A stretch of 15,506 nucleotides of DNA from CAYMRB01 sp964392615 (lineage in GTDB: Bacteria; Planctomycetota; UBA8108). A program made the position numbers and the translations under genes. Positions 1-6,638 of this stretch are shown in pieces (the first letter of the stretch is position 1; every line of letters starts with the position of its first letter). Location of the stretch: assembly GCA_964392615.1 (NCBI GenBank), contig CAYMRB010000238.1, forward strand, positions 1 to 15,506, in the 5' to 3' direction. The notes under the pieces are model-generated. The model did no database searches. It saw only the letters and a program-made list of their open reading frames with translations, and had not been told where the DNA came from.

Positions 1-348
1 ATTCGAGTTTCGCTTCGAAGCACGGTGTCCGATGCCATCGAGGTGATGAAGAGGCATCACCACGGGAGCGTCCTGGTGATGGACGGCAGCACTCTATCGG
101 GCATCTTCACGGAGCGTGACGTTCTCACGCGGGTCGTCGGCGCTGGCGTGGACCCCAAGAAGACCGAGTTGGAATCGGTCATGACCCCGGATCCGACGAC
201 GCTTTGCGAAGACGATCCGCTGGCCTTCGCCATCCACCTCATGGCTGCACGGGATCTCAGACACGTCGTCGTGATGAGGGACGACACTCCTGTTGGTATC
301 GCCTCGATCCGCGGGGTTCTGAGCTACGTCACCAAGCAGGCGCTCTGA
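1..348 (+). CDS. CBS-domain pair protein, 5' end cut by window edge
   Basis: The frame is open from the first base, so the true start lies upstream; an internal GTG at 25 is probably not the start because the residues before it (SLRSTVSDAIEVM) fit the opening of a CBS domain. The visible 115 residues contain two CBS units. The first runs to GIFTERDVLTRVVG and the second begins at VMTPDPTTLCEDDPLAFAIHLM and ends near GIASIRGVLSYV. CBS pairs (Bateman modules) bind adenosyl ligands such as AMP, ATP or SAM and regulate a partner or a fused domain. No enzymatic domain follows, so this is either a stand-alone CBS protein or the C-terminal end of a larger one. The stop codon overlaps the next start (TGATG), which suggests translational coupling to the lipoprotein. 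Confidence 0.85.
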   Translation: MRVSLRSTVSDAIEVMKRHHHGSVLVMDGSTLSGIFTERDVLTRVVGAGVDPKKTELESVMTPDPTTLCEDDPLAFAIHLMAARDLRHVVVMRDDTPVGIASIRGVLSYVTKQAL

Positions 349-767
349 TGAGAACAAGTCACTTGAGAGCCTCACAGCACGACTACCGCACAGCGGTGGC
401 AACTTGTCTCCTCGCGATAGGGCTTACGGTGACGGCCGGATGCCAGCTCAACGCCCCGGGGCCCAACCAAGAAGCGACGGCCGTCAAGATGGAGGGCCTG
501 CTGAACGGATACGTGAGCGTTTACGGCTTGACCGGCTTCGACGGAAACGTCGTCAAGGTCGGGTTCTTGCACGACAACGGCCGTCCTGGCGAGCTGGCCT
601 ACGCCGACGTTTGGCCGCTCGCGGGCGTCGGCGTAGGATTCGTCGGAGCGAGGCTGCGAATCCTCTTTCTCGAGGTCGGCCTCGGGGCTCTCTGCTACGA
701 TGCGGTCCCGCCACCTCCTCCCCCGCCATCGGGACCAGAGAACACCGAAGAAGAGTCGAAGGAGTAG
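348..767 (+). CDS. Small putative lipoprotein with proline-rich tail
   Basis: This is a 139-residue protein of no recognised family. The ATG at 348 overlaps the preceding TGA and places a signal peptide at the N-terminus: hydrophobic stretch CLLAIGLTVTAG followed by Cys32. The cleavage site TAG-C is a slightly atypical lipobox (Thr rather than Leu/Val at -3), so lipidation is likely but not certain. After Cys32 comes a mature domain with a Gly/Val-rich hydrophobic patch (about residues 90-115). The tail has seven consecutive prolines and then an acidic Glu/Ser/Lys end. An in-frame ATG at 204 would add 48 residues before the signal peptide and was rejected. The overlap with the CBS gene suggests shared expression; the function is unknown. 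Confidence 0.65.
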   Translation: MRTSHLRASQHDYRTAVATCLLAIGLTVTAGCQLNAPGPNQEATAVKMEGLLNGYVSVYGLTGFDGNVVKVGFLHDNGRPGELAYADVWPLAGVGVGFVGARLRILFLEVGLGALCYDAVPPPPPPPSGPENTEEESKE

Positions 768-807
768 GTGCGAGCGAGCGCGACGGCCGTGCCAGAGCAC
801 TGGCGGT

Positions 808-840
808 CATATCGACGCCATATCGACGCCATGTCGACAC
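808..840. repeat. 11-bp tandem repeat, three units
   Basis: Units begin at 808, 819 and 830. The first two are identical (CATATCGACGC) and the third differs at two positions (CATGTCGACAC). The period is close to one DNA helical turn. It is intergenic, 41 bp after the lipoprotein stop. It could be a binding-site array or a replication-slippage product. Confidence 0.75.
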
Positions 841-956
841 CTTGCTGGTGCTCACCGATCTCAGGAGTGACCGGTTGCCGTCGTGGCGCGGTTTGGTGAA
901 TACCTCGGGATAGGATTTGACTCCTCGTTCGATTTCGGTTCTTTGGTTCTCTCCCC

Positions 957-997
957 CCTGTGCGTGCGGTCGGCCGAGGGCCGCCCCGACACACAGG
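957..997. terminator. Long imperfect hairpin, possible terminator or regulatory structure
   Basis: Two 19-base arms (957-975 and 979-997) are complementary at 15 of 19 positions around a GAG loop. The outermost six pairs (CCTGTG/CACAGG) and innermost five (CGGCC/GGCCG) are perfect. It is preceded by a C-rich tract and followed by CTTCTTTC rather than a clean T run, so intrinsic termination is only one reading. It sits about 115 bp upstream of the methyltransferase start. Confidence 0.4.
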
Positions 998-1112
998 CTT
1001 CTTTCGCAGCCAACGTGGCTGTCGCCCCGGGTAGTTGGTCCGATGGGGGGAACTAAATCGGGTCTTCGGGAACGACGAAACGGTGCCGCCAGCCCTGGCG
1101 CGGCAAGACAGC

Positions 1113-1943
1113 ATGTCACGATTCGAGAATTACACCGTCTCCAGCAAGAACTACGACCTGACGCGGCGGCCCGTCGGGTTGGAGCTGATCGTCGGAGCTC
1201 TCGCTTGCGGTTCGAGGCCCCTGGCCGAGCAAATCGTCCGGGACGCCGGCTGCGGGACCGGCAACTACGCTGCCGCCCTCGCGGGCAAGGTGGAGCGGGT
1301 GGACTGCGTGGAGTTCAACCCAGGGATGCTGGAGGCCGCGCGGGCGAAGCTGTCTGGCCATCGGGAGGTGCAACTGTGCGAGGGCTCCATCCTCGAGCTG
1401 CCCTACGAGAGCGGTTCTGGCGATGGGGTCATGGTGAACTTCGTGCTGCACCACGTAGAAGAGGGCACCGATGCGGACTTCGCTGCAACTCGGCGCGCGG
1501 TCGCGGAGTGCCACCGCGTGCTCGCGCCAGGGGGCACACTGATCGTTCAGACCTGCGCGCCGGCCCAGTACAGGGAGGCGTACTGGTACGGATCGCTGAT
1601 CCCCGAGGCCATCGAACGCGCTCTCAAGCGCTACATCCCGCTGGCTCTACTGGAGGAGAGCATGCGCGAAGTCGGCCTGCGCCCAGGCGGCCGGCTGGTG
1701 CCCCTCGACGAAGTGTTGCAGGGCGACGCCTATCTCGATCCGCGCGGGCCATTGCGTCGCGAGTGGCGCGATGGTGACTCCAGCTGGGCCCTGGTCGAGG
1801 AGTCGGAGCTGGCGCGCGTAATCGGCGAGATCGAGCGCATGCTGAGCGATGATTCCATGGGCCCGTTCCTGGCAGAGCGGGAGGAGCGCCGCCGCGAGTT
1901 GGGGCAGGCGACCTTCGTCGTCGGCAGAAAGCCCCTGCAGTGA
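1113..1943 (+). CDS. Class I SAM-dependent methyltransferase
   Basis: This 276-residue protein transfers a methyl group from S-adenosylmethionine to an unidentified acceptor, probably in the cytoplasm. Seen directly: motif I DAGCGTGNY (residues 44-52), an acidic strand-2 end VDCVEFNPGML (63-72), motif IV DGVMVNFVLHHV (104-115) and post-motif HRVLAPGGTLIV (134-145). The N-terminus FENYTVSSKNYDLTRRPVG resembles UbiE-like methyltransferases with a Y-D-x-T-R opening. The ATG at 1113 is preferred over a TTG at 1035 because family-like sequence begins there, although no strong Shine-Dalgarno precedes it. Its stop overlaps the GTG start of the DUF5690 gene (GTGA), so the two are almost certainly translated together. 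The acceptor cannot be assigned. Confidence 0.88.
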   Translation: MSRFENYTVSSKNYDLTRRPVGLELIVGALACGSRPLAEQIVRDAGCGTGNYAAALAGKVERVDCVEFNPGMLEAARAKLSGHREVQLCEGSILELPYESGSGDGVMVNFVLHHVEEGTDADFAATRRAVAECHRVLAPGGTLIVQTCAPAQYREAYWYGSLIPEAIERALKRYIPLALLEESMREVGLRPGGRLVPLDEVLQGDAYLDPRGPLRREWRDGDSSWALVEESELARVIGEIERMLSDDSMGPFLAEREERRRELGQATFVVGRKPLQ

Positions 1944-3301
1944 AGGCGGGTGAGCGCGGACGCGTGACTCGGTGGCTTCTGAGCGGGCCACCTTGGGTAC
2001 CCGTGCTGTTCGCAGTCTTCGCGTCGTTCTCGACCTACTTCTGCATGTACGCGTTCCGCAAGCCGTTTCTTGCGGGCAGGTACGAGGGCCTCGCGCTGCT
2101 CGGAACGCAGATCGACCTGAAGACCGCGTTCGTCATCAGCCAGGTCCTCGGCTACACGCTGTCCAAGTTCCTGGGCATCAAGCTCTGCTCCGAGGTAACG
2201 CGTGGCCGGAGGCTTGCCATGCTCCTCGGCCTGGTTGCCATCGGTGAGGTGGCGCTGCTGTTGTTTGCGGTGCTGCCGCTGCAGCTGAAGATCCTGGCCT
2301 TGTTCGCCAACGGCCTTCCGCTAGGCATGGTGTGGGGCATGGTGGTCTGGTACCTCGAGGGACGTCGCACCTCGGAGCTGCTCCTGGCCGGCCTGTCCTG
2401 TTCCTTCATTCTGGCGAGCGGTGTCGTGAAGGACGTCGGCCGCTGGCTGATGGGCGCGCACGGCGTGGCGGAGTTCTGGATGCCGTTCGCGACAGGCCTC
2501 GTGTTCCTCGTGCCCTTCGTGCTCTCGGCTCTCCTGCTCGATCAGCTCCCCGATCCCGACGCCGACGACGAGGCTGCGCGCACGCGCCGCGAGCCGATGG
2601 ATGCCGCCGACCGCGTCCGCTTCCTCCGACAGTTCTTCACACCGCTGGCGCTGCTGTTTCTCGCCTACTTCTTCCTCACCGCCTACCGCGACTTCCGCGA
2701 CAACTACGGCGTCGAGATCTTCACCGAGCTAGGCTACGGCGAGGAGCCTGGCATCTTCAGCATCAGCGAGACCTGGGTGGCGTTCGGGGTGCTCGTTCCC
2801 TTCGCGCTGCTGTTCTGTATTCGGGACAACTCATGGGGGTTGCTCGTGGCCTTTGCGTTGATGGCCGCCGGCGCCGCCTCCCTGGGAGTCAGCACGCTGC
2901 TGCTCGAGAACGGTGCGATCAGCGGCCTGACCTGGATGATCCTGGTCGGCATCGGGTCGTACCTCGCCTACGTGCCCTACGGCTCGATCCTCTTCGACCG
3001 GCTGATCGGCTCGGCAGAGGTGGTCGGCACGGCCGTCTTCGTCATCTATGTAGCCGACACCCTCGGCTACACCGGCTCGGTCGCGGTGCAACTCACCAAG
3101 GATCTGATCGCCGGCGAGGCCACCCGTCTGGCCTTCTTCCGCTCCTTCACCTACATGCTGTCCGTCGGCGCCGCGGCGCTGCTCCTGGCGAGTGCCGTCC
3201 TGATTCTACGCAGGGCCGGCAGCGGCCGCAGCCTGCCTGAATCCAGCTCCGACCTGCGAGAAATCCCGGCTGGCACCGGGTGTTCCAATTCGCCGCGGTG
3301 A
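1940..3301 (+). CDS. DUF5690 family multi-pass membrane protein (MFS-like)
   Basis: This is a 453-residue integral membrane protein. The N-terminal signature STYFCMYAFRKPF (residues 31-43) followed by ISQVLGYTLSKFLGIK (66-81) is typical of DUF5690, a transporter-like family of the major facilitator type whose substrate is unknown. About ten to twelve hydrophobic segments are visible, split by a charged cytoplasmic-type loop at about 201-230 (DQLPDPDADDEAARTRREP), as in MFS proteins with a central loop. The GTG start at 1940 overlaps the methyltransferase stop. The last roughly 25 residues after LILRRAG are polar, and the gene ends immediately before a transposase scrap, so the C-terminal tail may have been altered by insertion. 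Pairing with a methyltransferase suggests modification and transport of one compound; this is inference. Confidence 0.85.
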   Translation: MKAGERGRVTRWLLSGPPWVPVLFAVFASFSTYFCMYAFRKPFLAGRYEGLALLGTQIDLKTAFVISQVLGYTLSKFLGIKLCSEVTRGRRLAMLLGLVAIGEVALLLFAVLPLQLKILALFANGLPLGMVWGMVVWYLEGRRTSELLLAGLSCSFILASGVVKDVGRWLMGAHGVAEFWMPFATGLVFLVPFVLSALLLDQLPDPDADDEAARTRREPMDAADRVRFLRQFFTPLALLFLAYFFLTAYRDFRDNYGVEIFTELGYGEEPGIFSISETWVAFGVLVPFALLFCIRDNSWGLLVAFALMAAGAASLGVSTLLLENGAISGLTWMILVGIGSYLAYVPYGSILFDRLIGSAEVVGTAVFVIYVADTLGYTGSVAVQLTKDLIAGEATRLAFFRSFTYMLSVGAAALLLASAVLILRRAGSGRSLPESSSDLREIPAGTGCSNSPR

Positions 3302-3372
3302 TCGCCCTCGGTGTCAGTTCGGCGAGTTCGAACGCCCCGAGCGGGCACAAGGGAAGCGCGAGAAGAACTCAG

Positions 3373-3489
3373 GCAGACGCGAGCCGTATCGACGAGCTGA
3401 TCGACTCCGGGCTTCTCGGGCGGCTGCTGGCGATGACCGACATCTCGTTCTCGAACTCGCTCATCGAGTCGTGGTGGAGGAGCTTGAAG
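3373..3489 (+). pseudogene. Remnant of IS transposase (DDE integrase core, C-terminal end)
   Basis: Read in the frame of 3280-3540, this gives IDELIDSGLLGRLLAMTD followed by ISFSNSLIESWWRSLK. That matches the end of the integrase-core catalytic domain of IS3/IS481-like transposases, where the SNSxIExWWRSLK block carries the catalytic glutamate. After WWRSLK the sequence departs from the family (YHRLLRLVLSVL, then a stop at 3538-3540). Upstream of 3373 the same frame has no family match. No inverted repeats or other catalytic residues are present, so it is a dead fragment left by an old insertion just after the DUF5690 gene. Confidence 0.72.
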
Positions 3490-3585
3490 TATCATCGGCT
3501 GCTTCGACTCGTTCTGAGTGTTCTGAGCTCCGATGGTTGACTTTGGGTGTGAGGGCCGAGATCGTGGGAGGCACGGCCGGAGGTT

Positions 3586-3604
3586 CTGGCTCGGCTCGAG
3601 CCAG
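3586..3604. terminator. Perfect 8-bp stem hairpin followed by TTT
   Basis: Arms CTGGCTCG (3586-3593) and CGAGCCAG (3597-3604) pair perfectly around a GCT loop and are followed by TTTACG. It lies between the transposase scrap and the 549-residue exported protein, where a terminator for the upstream methyltransferase/DUF5690 operon would be expected. The T tract is short, so efficiency is uncertain. Confidence 0.45.
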
Positions 3605-3696
3605 TTTACGTCAATCTGAAATCAGAACGCATCCGGGTGGCTCGCCGGGGCTCCGTTGACCGGCATTGCCGACTTCGAGGGGTTTGAACAACGACG

Positions 3697-5346
3697 ATGG
3701 CGGTGAAGATGAATCGGACGATGAAGAACGGTCACATGGCCGTGGTTCGGAAGCTCGATCCGCGCCGCGGCCGGCTACGTTCGGTCGCACTGTGCTCGCT
3801 CGCTCTCTGTGCACTGTTCGTCTGGTCGCCGGCCTGTACGACGGCACGCGCCGACGAGTCCACCGAAACGTCCACAGCAGACAAACTGCCGCTGGTCTAC
3901 GAGGGGCAGGGCCTACGAGTCGAGGTGACGACGATCGATCCCGCGACGGGGCGCATGACAGGAACGTTGACGCTCGGGAAGGCGAAGCTGCCCTACGTGG
4001 CCGATGTGGTGGAGACCGAAGACGGCGACGAGATGATCGTCGGGCGGGTCACGACCACTGCCGGGCAGAAGATGTTCCACGCGATGGAGGAGTCCGACAC
4101 CGTGGCGCGGGTGGTGTTCGACGGCAGGACGTACCGGGTGGCACGGGTGAAGGTGAAGACGAAGCCGAAGAACGCGACACGGCCCGCTCCGGACCGCACG
4201 GCGGACCAGGTACCGCCCGCAAAGCCGCGTCCCAAGCCGACCGGCCGCATGGTGATGAAGCTGCACACGGTCGTCGACAGGGGCTCGGCGAACATGAAGT
4301 CGCATACGGTTCTCGCGCCCGACGGCTGGCGAGTGGAAGGCGGTGCGTGGTGGGCGGCGCAGTCCTTCTTCCGCGTGCTCCCGAGTCAAGACATCAAGGT
4401 CCTCGCGCCCGACGGGCGCATGGTTCACATCGGGCCGAGCTTCGGCGCGACCGACTACCTGCCGTCGGAATATGCGCGCCAGCAATTGGGGGCGAAGCGT
4501 CCCGCCGAAGGCACGGCTTCGGAGGGCTCGCCCATCATCTACATGCCGTCGAATCTGGAGGCATGGAAGTCGTTCATTGCGGAGAAGGGCATTCGGGTCG
4601 CCTATCCGAAGGCCAAGAACATCCGTGTTGACCAGGTGGTCGTGATCCCGGAGCTGACGGCGATCCTGCAGCGTCAACTGGCGCCGCTGAAGAAGCAGAA
4701 CGAGCAGACGAACAGGCAGTCGCAGGCCATCGGCGGCGGCACCTTCAGTTTCACCGACGGTGCGGTCCTCGGCGCGAGTAGCTCATACGAGCTGGACGGC
4801 AAGAGGTGGGAGCAGCTGCACGTATTCGGAAACACGTACTCCGGCCTCGACGCGCAGGTCGGACGCCAGCTCTGGTGGGCGCTCGAGCCCAATGTGACGT
4901 TCCGCGCGCCGGCGGGTCAGCTCGAGGCGAATATGCCTCTGATGCTCGCCGTCTCGTACTCGCTCCGCATGACCCCGCAGTGGGCCAAGATGAAGACCGA
5001 TCACATGATCAAGATGAACCAGATCGCGGCAAAGGGCGCCGCCGATCGGGCGAAGATCATGGCCGACTCCAATCGTGAGATCAACCGCATCATCGTCGAG
5101 GGCCACCGGCAGCGCGAGACGATCCGCGACGCGACGCATCGCAAGGTCATCAACTCGATCCGCGGAGTCGACGACTACACTACGGAAGGCGGCGGAGCGT
5201 CGGTGCAGTTGCCGAGCGACTACGATCATGTCTACACGAACGGCAACGGGGAGTACGTGCTCACGAACGACGCGAACTACAACCCGAACGAAGATTCGGC
5301 GCTGAACAACTTGACGTGGAAGACGATGAAGCCGGCGGGAAGGTAG
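3697..5346 (+). CDS. Large exported protein of unknown function
   Basis: This is a 549-residue protein whose function I do not recognise. A signal peptide is visible: basic RRGRLR (about residues 23-28), hydrophobic VALCSLALCALFVW (30-43), and a likely signal peptidase I site at ARA/DE (52/53). A compact β-rich domain follows (about 64-155; GQGLRVEVTTIDPATGRMTG, then FDGRTYRVARV), then a Pro/Lys-rich linker (about 155-185). The middle domain contains APDGWRVEGGAWW and APDGRMVHIGPSFG. A helical, charged stretch at about 430-485 (MKTDHMIKMNQIAAKGAADR onward) precedes a C-terminal motif, GVDDYTT, LPSDYDHVYTNGNGEYVLT and NPNED. Proteins with this ending occur in diverse bacteria, but no activity is known to me. 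Starts at 3709, 3721 and 3736 are also possible; all keep the signal peptide. Confidence 0.8.
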   Translation: MAVKMNRTMKNGHMAVVRKLDPRRGRLRSVALCSLALCALFVWSPACTTARADESTETSTADKLPLVYEGQGLRVEVTTIDPATGRMTGTLTLGKAKLPYVADVVETEDGDEMIVGRVTTTAGQKMFHAMEESDTVARVVFDGRTYRVARVKVKTKPKNATRPAPDRTADQVPPAKPRPKPTGRMVMKLHTVVDRGSANMKSHTVLAPDGWRVEGGAWWAAQSFFRVLPSQDIKVLAPDGRMVHIGPSFGATDYLPSEYARQQLGAKRPAEGTASEGSPIIYMPSNLEAWKSFIAEKGIRVAYPKAKNIRVDQVVVIPELTAILQRQLAPLKKQNEQTNRQSQAIGGGTFSFTDGAVLGASSSYELDGKRWEQLHVFGNTYSGLDAQVGRQLWWALEPNVTFRAPAGQLEANMPLMLAVSYSLRMTPQWAKMKTDHMIKMNQIAAKGAADRAKIMADSNREINRIIVEGHRQRETIRDATHRKVINSIRGVDDYTTEGGGASVQLPSDYDHVYTNGNGEYVLTNDANYNPNEDSALNNLTWKTMKPAGR

Positions 5347-5347
5347 A

Positions 5348-5464
5348 ATGGCTACGAACGAACGCTGTCGCATCGACGGCCCAGCCAAGGTGCTTTTCCC
5401 TGGCGTCGCCGCTCGTGATTCCGGTAGCCTCCTGGCTGTCGATGTGCGGGAGCATGAGTCGTAG
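5348..5464 (+). CDS. Possible 38-residue small ORF
   Basis: An ATG one base after the previous TAG (TAGAATG) opens a 38-residue frame beginning MATNERCRIDGPAKVLFPG and ending VREHES. Its position suggests translational re-initiation after the exported protein. Third codon positions are about 65% G/C, lower than the neighbouring genes, so coding support is moderate at best. No family was recognised. It could be a fragment of a longer gene or chance. Confidence 0.25.
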   Translation: MATNERCRIDGPAKVLFPGVAARDSGSLLAVDVREHES

Positions 5465-5476
5465 GAGGTGTTTCTC

Positions 5477-5496
5477 GCCCGCTACGTGATGCGGGC
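5477..5496. terminator. Weak hairpin after the exported-protein gene
   Basis: A 6-bp G/C stem (GCCCGC at 5477-5482, GCGGGC at 5491-5496) flanks an 8-base loop and is followed by ACTTGTT. It may mark the 3' end of the upstream transcript. There is no real T tract. Confidence 0.25.
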
Positions 5497-5573
5497 ACTT
5501 GTTCGATCGAGAGGCTCGAGGCCGAGTGTGGCTGAGCGCTCGGTTTCGAGTGAGATGGTGGGAGCTGGCACCA

Positions 5574-5951
5574 ATGGACGAGAAGCGGTGGGTCCTCGTC
5601 GTCGAAGAAGACGACGCGGTTCGGCAATTCGTGGCGACGGCCTTGAGTTCGGATCCGAGGCTACGAGTTGCCGCGACGGGATGCTGCCGTGAGACGGTTG
5701 CGGAGCTCGCGAGCAAGGATTTCGACCTGGCGCTGATCGGTTGTGCCCTCGCCGACGGCGACGCCTGTGCCCTCGGCGAAGCGCTGCGTCAGCGCGCTAG
5801 GGAACGCGGCAGACGGATCCACGTGATCGCCTTGAGGGGGGCGGGCGGCTGCGAGGAATGCCATGGCCTTGGCGCAGACCAAGGCCTGACGAAGCCGTTC
5901 AGTCTCGAGTCTCTGCTGGAAACGGTCGCGGCGGGGCTGCAGCGTCCGTGA
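5574..5951 (+). CDS. Degenerate response-regulator receiver domain, stand-alone
   Basis: This 125-residue protein has the CheY-like fold pattern: VLVVEEDDAVRQF with the acidic pocket E11-E12-D13-D14, FDLALIGCALADGDA around β3, VIALRGAGG around β4, and LTKPFSLESLL with the conserved Lys107-Pro108. The residue that should be the phospho-accepting aspartate is Gly56 (LIG in place of the usual LLD), and the conserved Thr/Ser after β4 is Arg88. It should therefore not be phosphorylated in the usual way and may act as a constitutive or ligand-sensing pseudo-receiver. The ATG at 5574 is chosen because the fold starts there; a GGGAG lies 9 bases upstream, and the frame open from 5499 adds no recognisable sequence. 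No output domain or histidine kinase is nearby. Confidence 0.8.
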   Translation: MDEKRWVLVVEEDDAVRQFVATALSSDPRLRVAATGCCRETVAELASKDFDLALIGCALADGDACALGEALRQRARERGRRIHVIALRGAGGCEECHGLGADQGLTKPFSLESLLETVAAGLQRP

Positions 5952-6053
5952 TAGCGGCGACCTGTCTTCATGCACGCCGCCGCGGAGCCGACGACCGGCC
6001 CGGAAGCCACTTCAGTCGCATGAGGTGTCTCTTGTGGCGCGAGCGAACCACCG

Positions 6054-6083
6054 CGTAACATCGCGGCCGCGGTTGGGCAGGAT
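6054..6083 (+). promoter_or_regulatory. 30-bp repeated promoter-like block, copy 1
   Basis: This block matches 6805-6834 at 28 of 30 positions. It can be read as -35 GTAACA (6055-6060), a 17-bp spacer, and -10 CAGGAT (6078-6083), with the ATG of the NTF2-like gene 31 bp downstream. The spacer contains the perfect 10-bp palindrome CGCGGCCGCG (6062-6071), a possible operator. The -10 is a weak match to TATAAT. The block could instead be a dispersed repeat. Confidence 0.5.
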
Positions 6084-6114
6084 CGACAACGTGTGGCACG
6101 GATAGCTGAGAAGA

Positions 6115-6522
6115 ATGACCGAGGATATAGCACAGCAGTTCTGCAACGCGCTGGACGCCGGTGACTGGGACGCGCTCGCTTCGCTCCTTGCGCCAGGATG
6201 CGAGTACTCGTTGCGCGGCGGCTCAATCGAAGGTGTTGAGCCGATCGTCGCGTCGTATCGCAAGATCGACGAGTGGGTGCACGCGAGCTTCGATTCTGTC
6301 CGTTATGAGAGCGAGGTCGACACCTGCACTGAGCGAGAAGCGTTGATTGCGTTTCGCGACATCATCGAGCACGGCGCGCATCGCTTGGACTTTCGGTGTC
6401 AGCAGCAGATCACGTTGGGAGACGATGGGCGGGTCGAGCGAATCCGGCATATCGACCTCGAGGGAGAGCCGGAGAAGGCCGCGGAGTTCAATCGGGTCTG
6501 CGGTGTCGAAAAGCCTGCGTAG
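6115..6522 (+). CDS. NTF2-like / SnoaL-like fold protein
   Basis: This 135-residue protein has the layout of the NTF2-like superfamily: an N-terminal helix pair (IAQQFCNALDAGDWDALASLLAPG) leading to CEYSLRGGSIEGVEPIVASY, then β-strands SVRYESEVDTC, EALIAFRDIIEHG, LDFRCQQQITLG and VERIRHIDLEG. Members are small cone-shaped proteins that act as ligand-binding domains, isomerases or cyclases. The specific activity cannot be told from sequence, and no catalytic signature was recognised. There is no signal peptide, so it is probably cytoplasmic. The start at 6115 has a GAGAAG Shine-Dalgarno-like sequence just upstream and the repeated promoter-like block 31 bp before it. Its stop is about 24 bp before a VWA-like scrap. 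Confidence 0.75.
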   Translation: MTEDIAQQFCNALDAGDWDALASLLAPGCEYSLRGGSIEGVEPIVASYRKIDEWVHASFDSVRYESEVDTCTEREALIAFRDIIEHGAHRLDFRCQQQITLGDDGRVERIRHIDLEGEPEKAAEFNRVCGVEKPA

Positions 6523-6545
6523 CGGGCGTTTCTGCGCACGAGCGT

Positions 6546-6638
6546 GGCACGTGTATCATCGAGGGCAACGGCGGCGCGCACGAGGAGTTCCTCCAAGAGT
6601 TGGCGAGGCGGAACGACGGGACGTACCGGAGGCTGTAG
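6546..6638 (+). pseudogene. Scrap resembling the C-terminus of a VWA-type protein
   Basis: Read in frame from 6546 this gives GTCIIEGNGGAHEEFLQELA then RRNDGTYRRL and a TAG stop. The pattern (a glycine-rich turn after a β-strand, then [HE]xxFLxxLA and NxGxYR) is how von Willebrand factor A-domain proteins commonly end. The sequence upstream belongs to the NTF2-like gene in another frame, so only the last roughly 30 residues survive. This points to a deletion that removed the rest of a gene. Identification rests on pattern memory alone. Confidence 0.42.

Larger units (their letters stand above)
768..1112. other. Gap between lipoprotein and methyltransferase genes
   Basis: No convincing coding region was found in these 345 bp. 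They hold a three-copy 11-bp tandem repeat and a 41-bp imperfect hairpin, annotated separately. An in-frame TTG at 1035 could extend the methyltransferase by 26 residues, but those residues do not look like part of the family. Confidence 0.6.

Noticed and set aside
808..840. CRISPR-like repeat
   Set aside because: Units are only 11 bp, directly adjacent and without spacers.
917..1777. Plus-strand open frame overlapping the methyltransferase
   Set aside because: Arg/Gly-rich low-complexity translation, out of frame with the motif-bearing methyltransferase.
3471..3659. Short plus-strand frame after the transposase scrap
   Set aside because: It overlaps the scrap in another frame and matches no family.
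3666..4631. Plus-strand open frame overlapping the exported-protein gene
   Set aside because: Composition is Arg/Asp/Gly-rich with no motif; the alternate frame has a signal peptide and structured domains.
6012..6263. Short minus-strand frames sharing ILP[DN]RGRDVT with a frame near 6800
   Set aside because: The shared peptide is only the translation of the 30-bp repeated block on the reverse strand; there is no further protein similarity.
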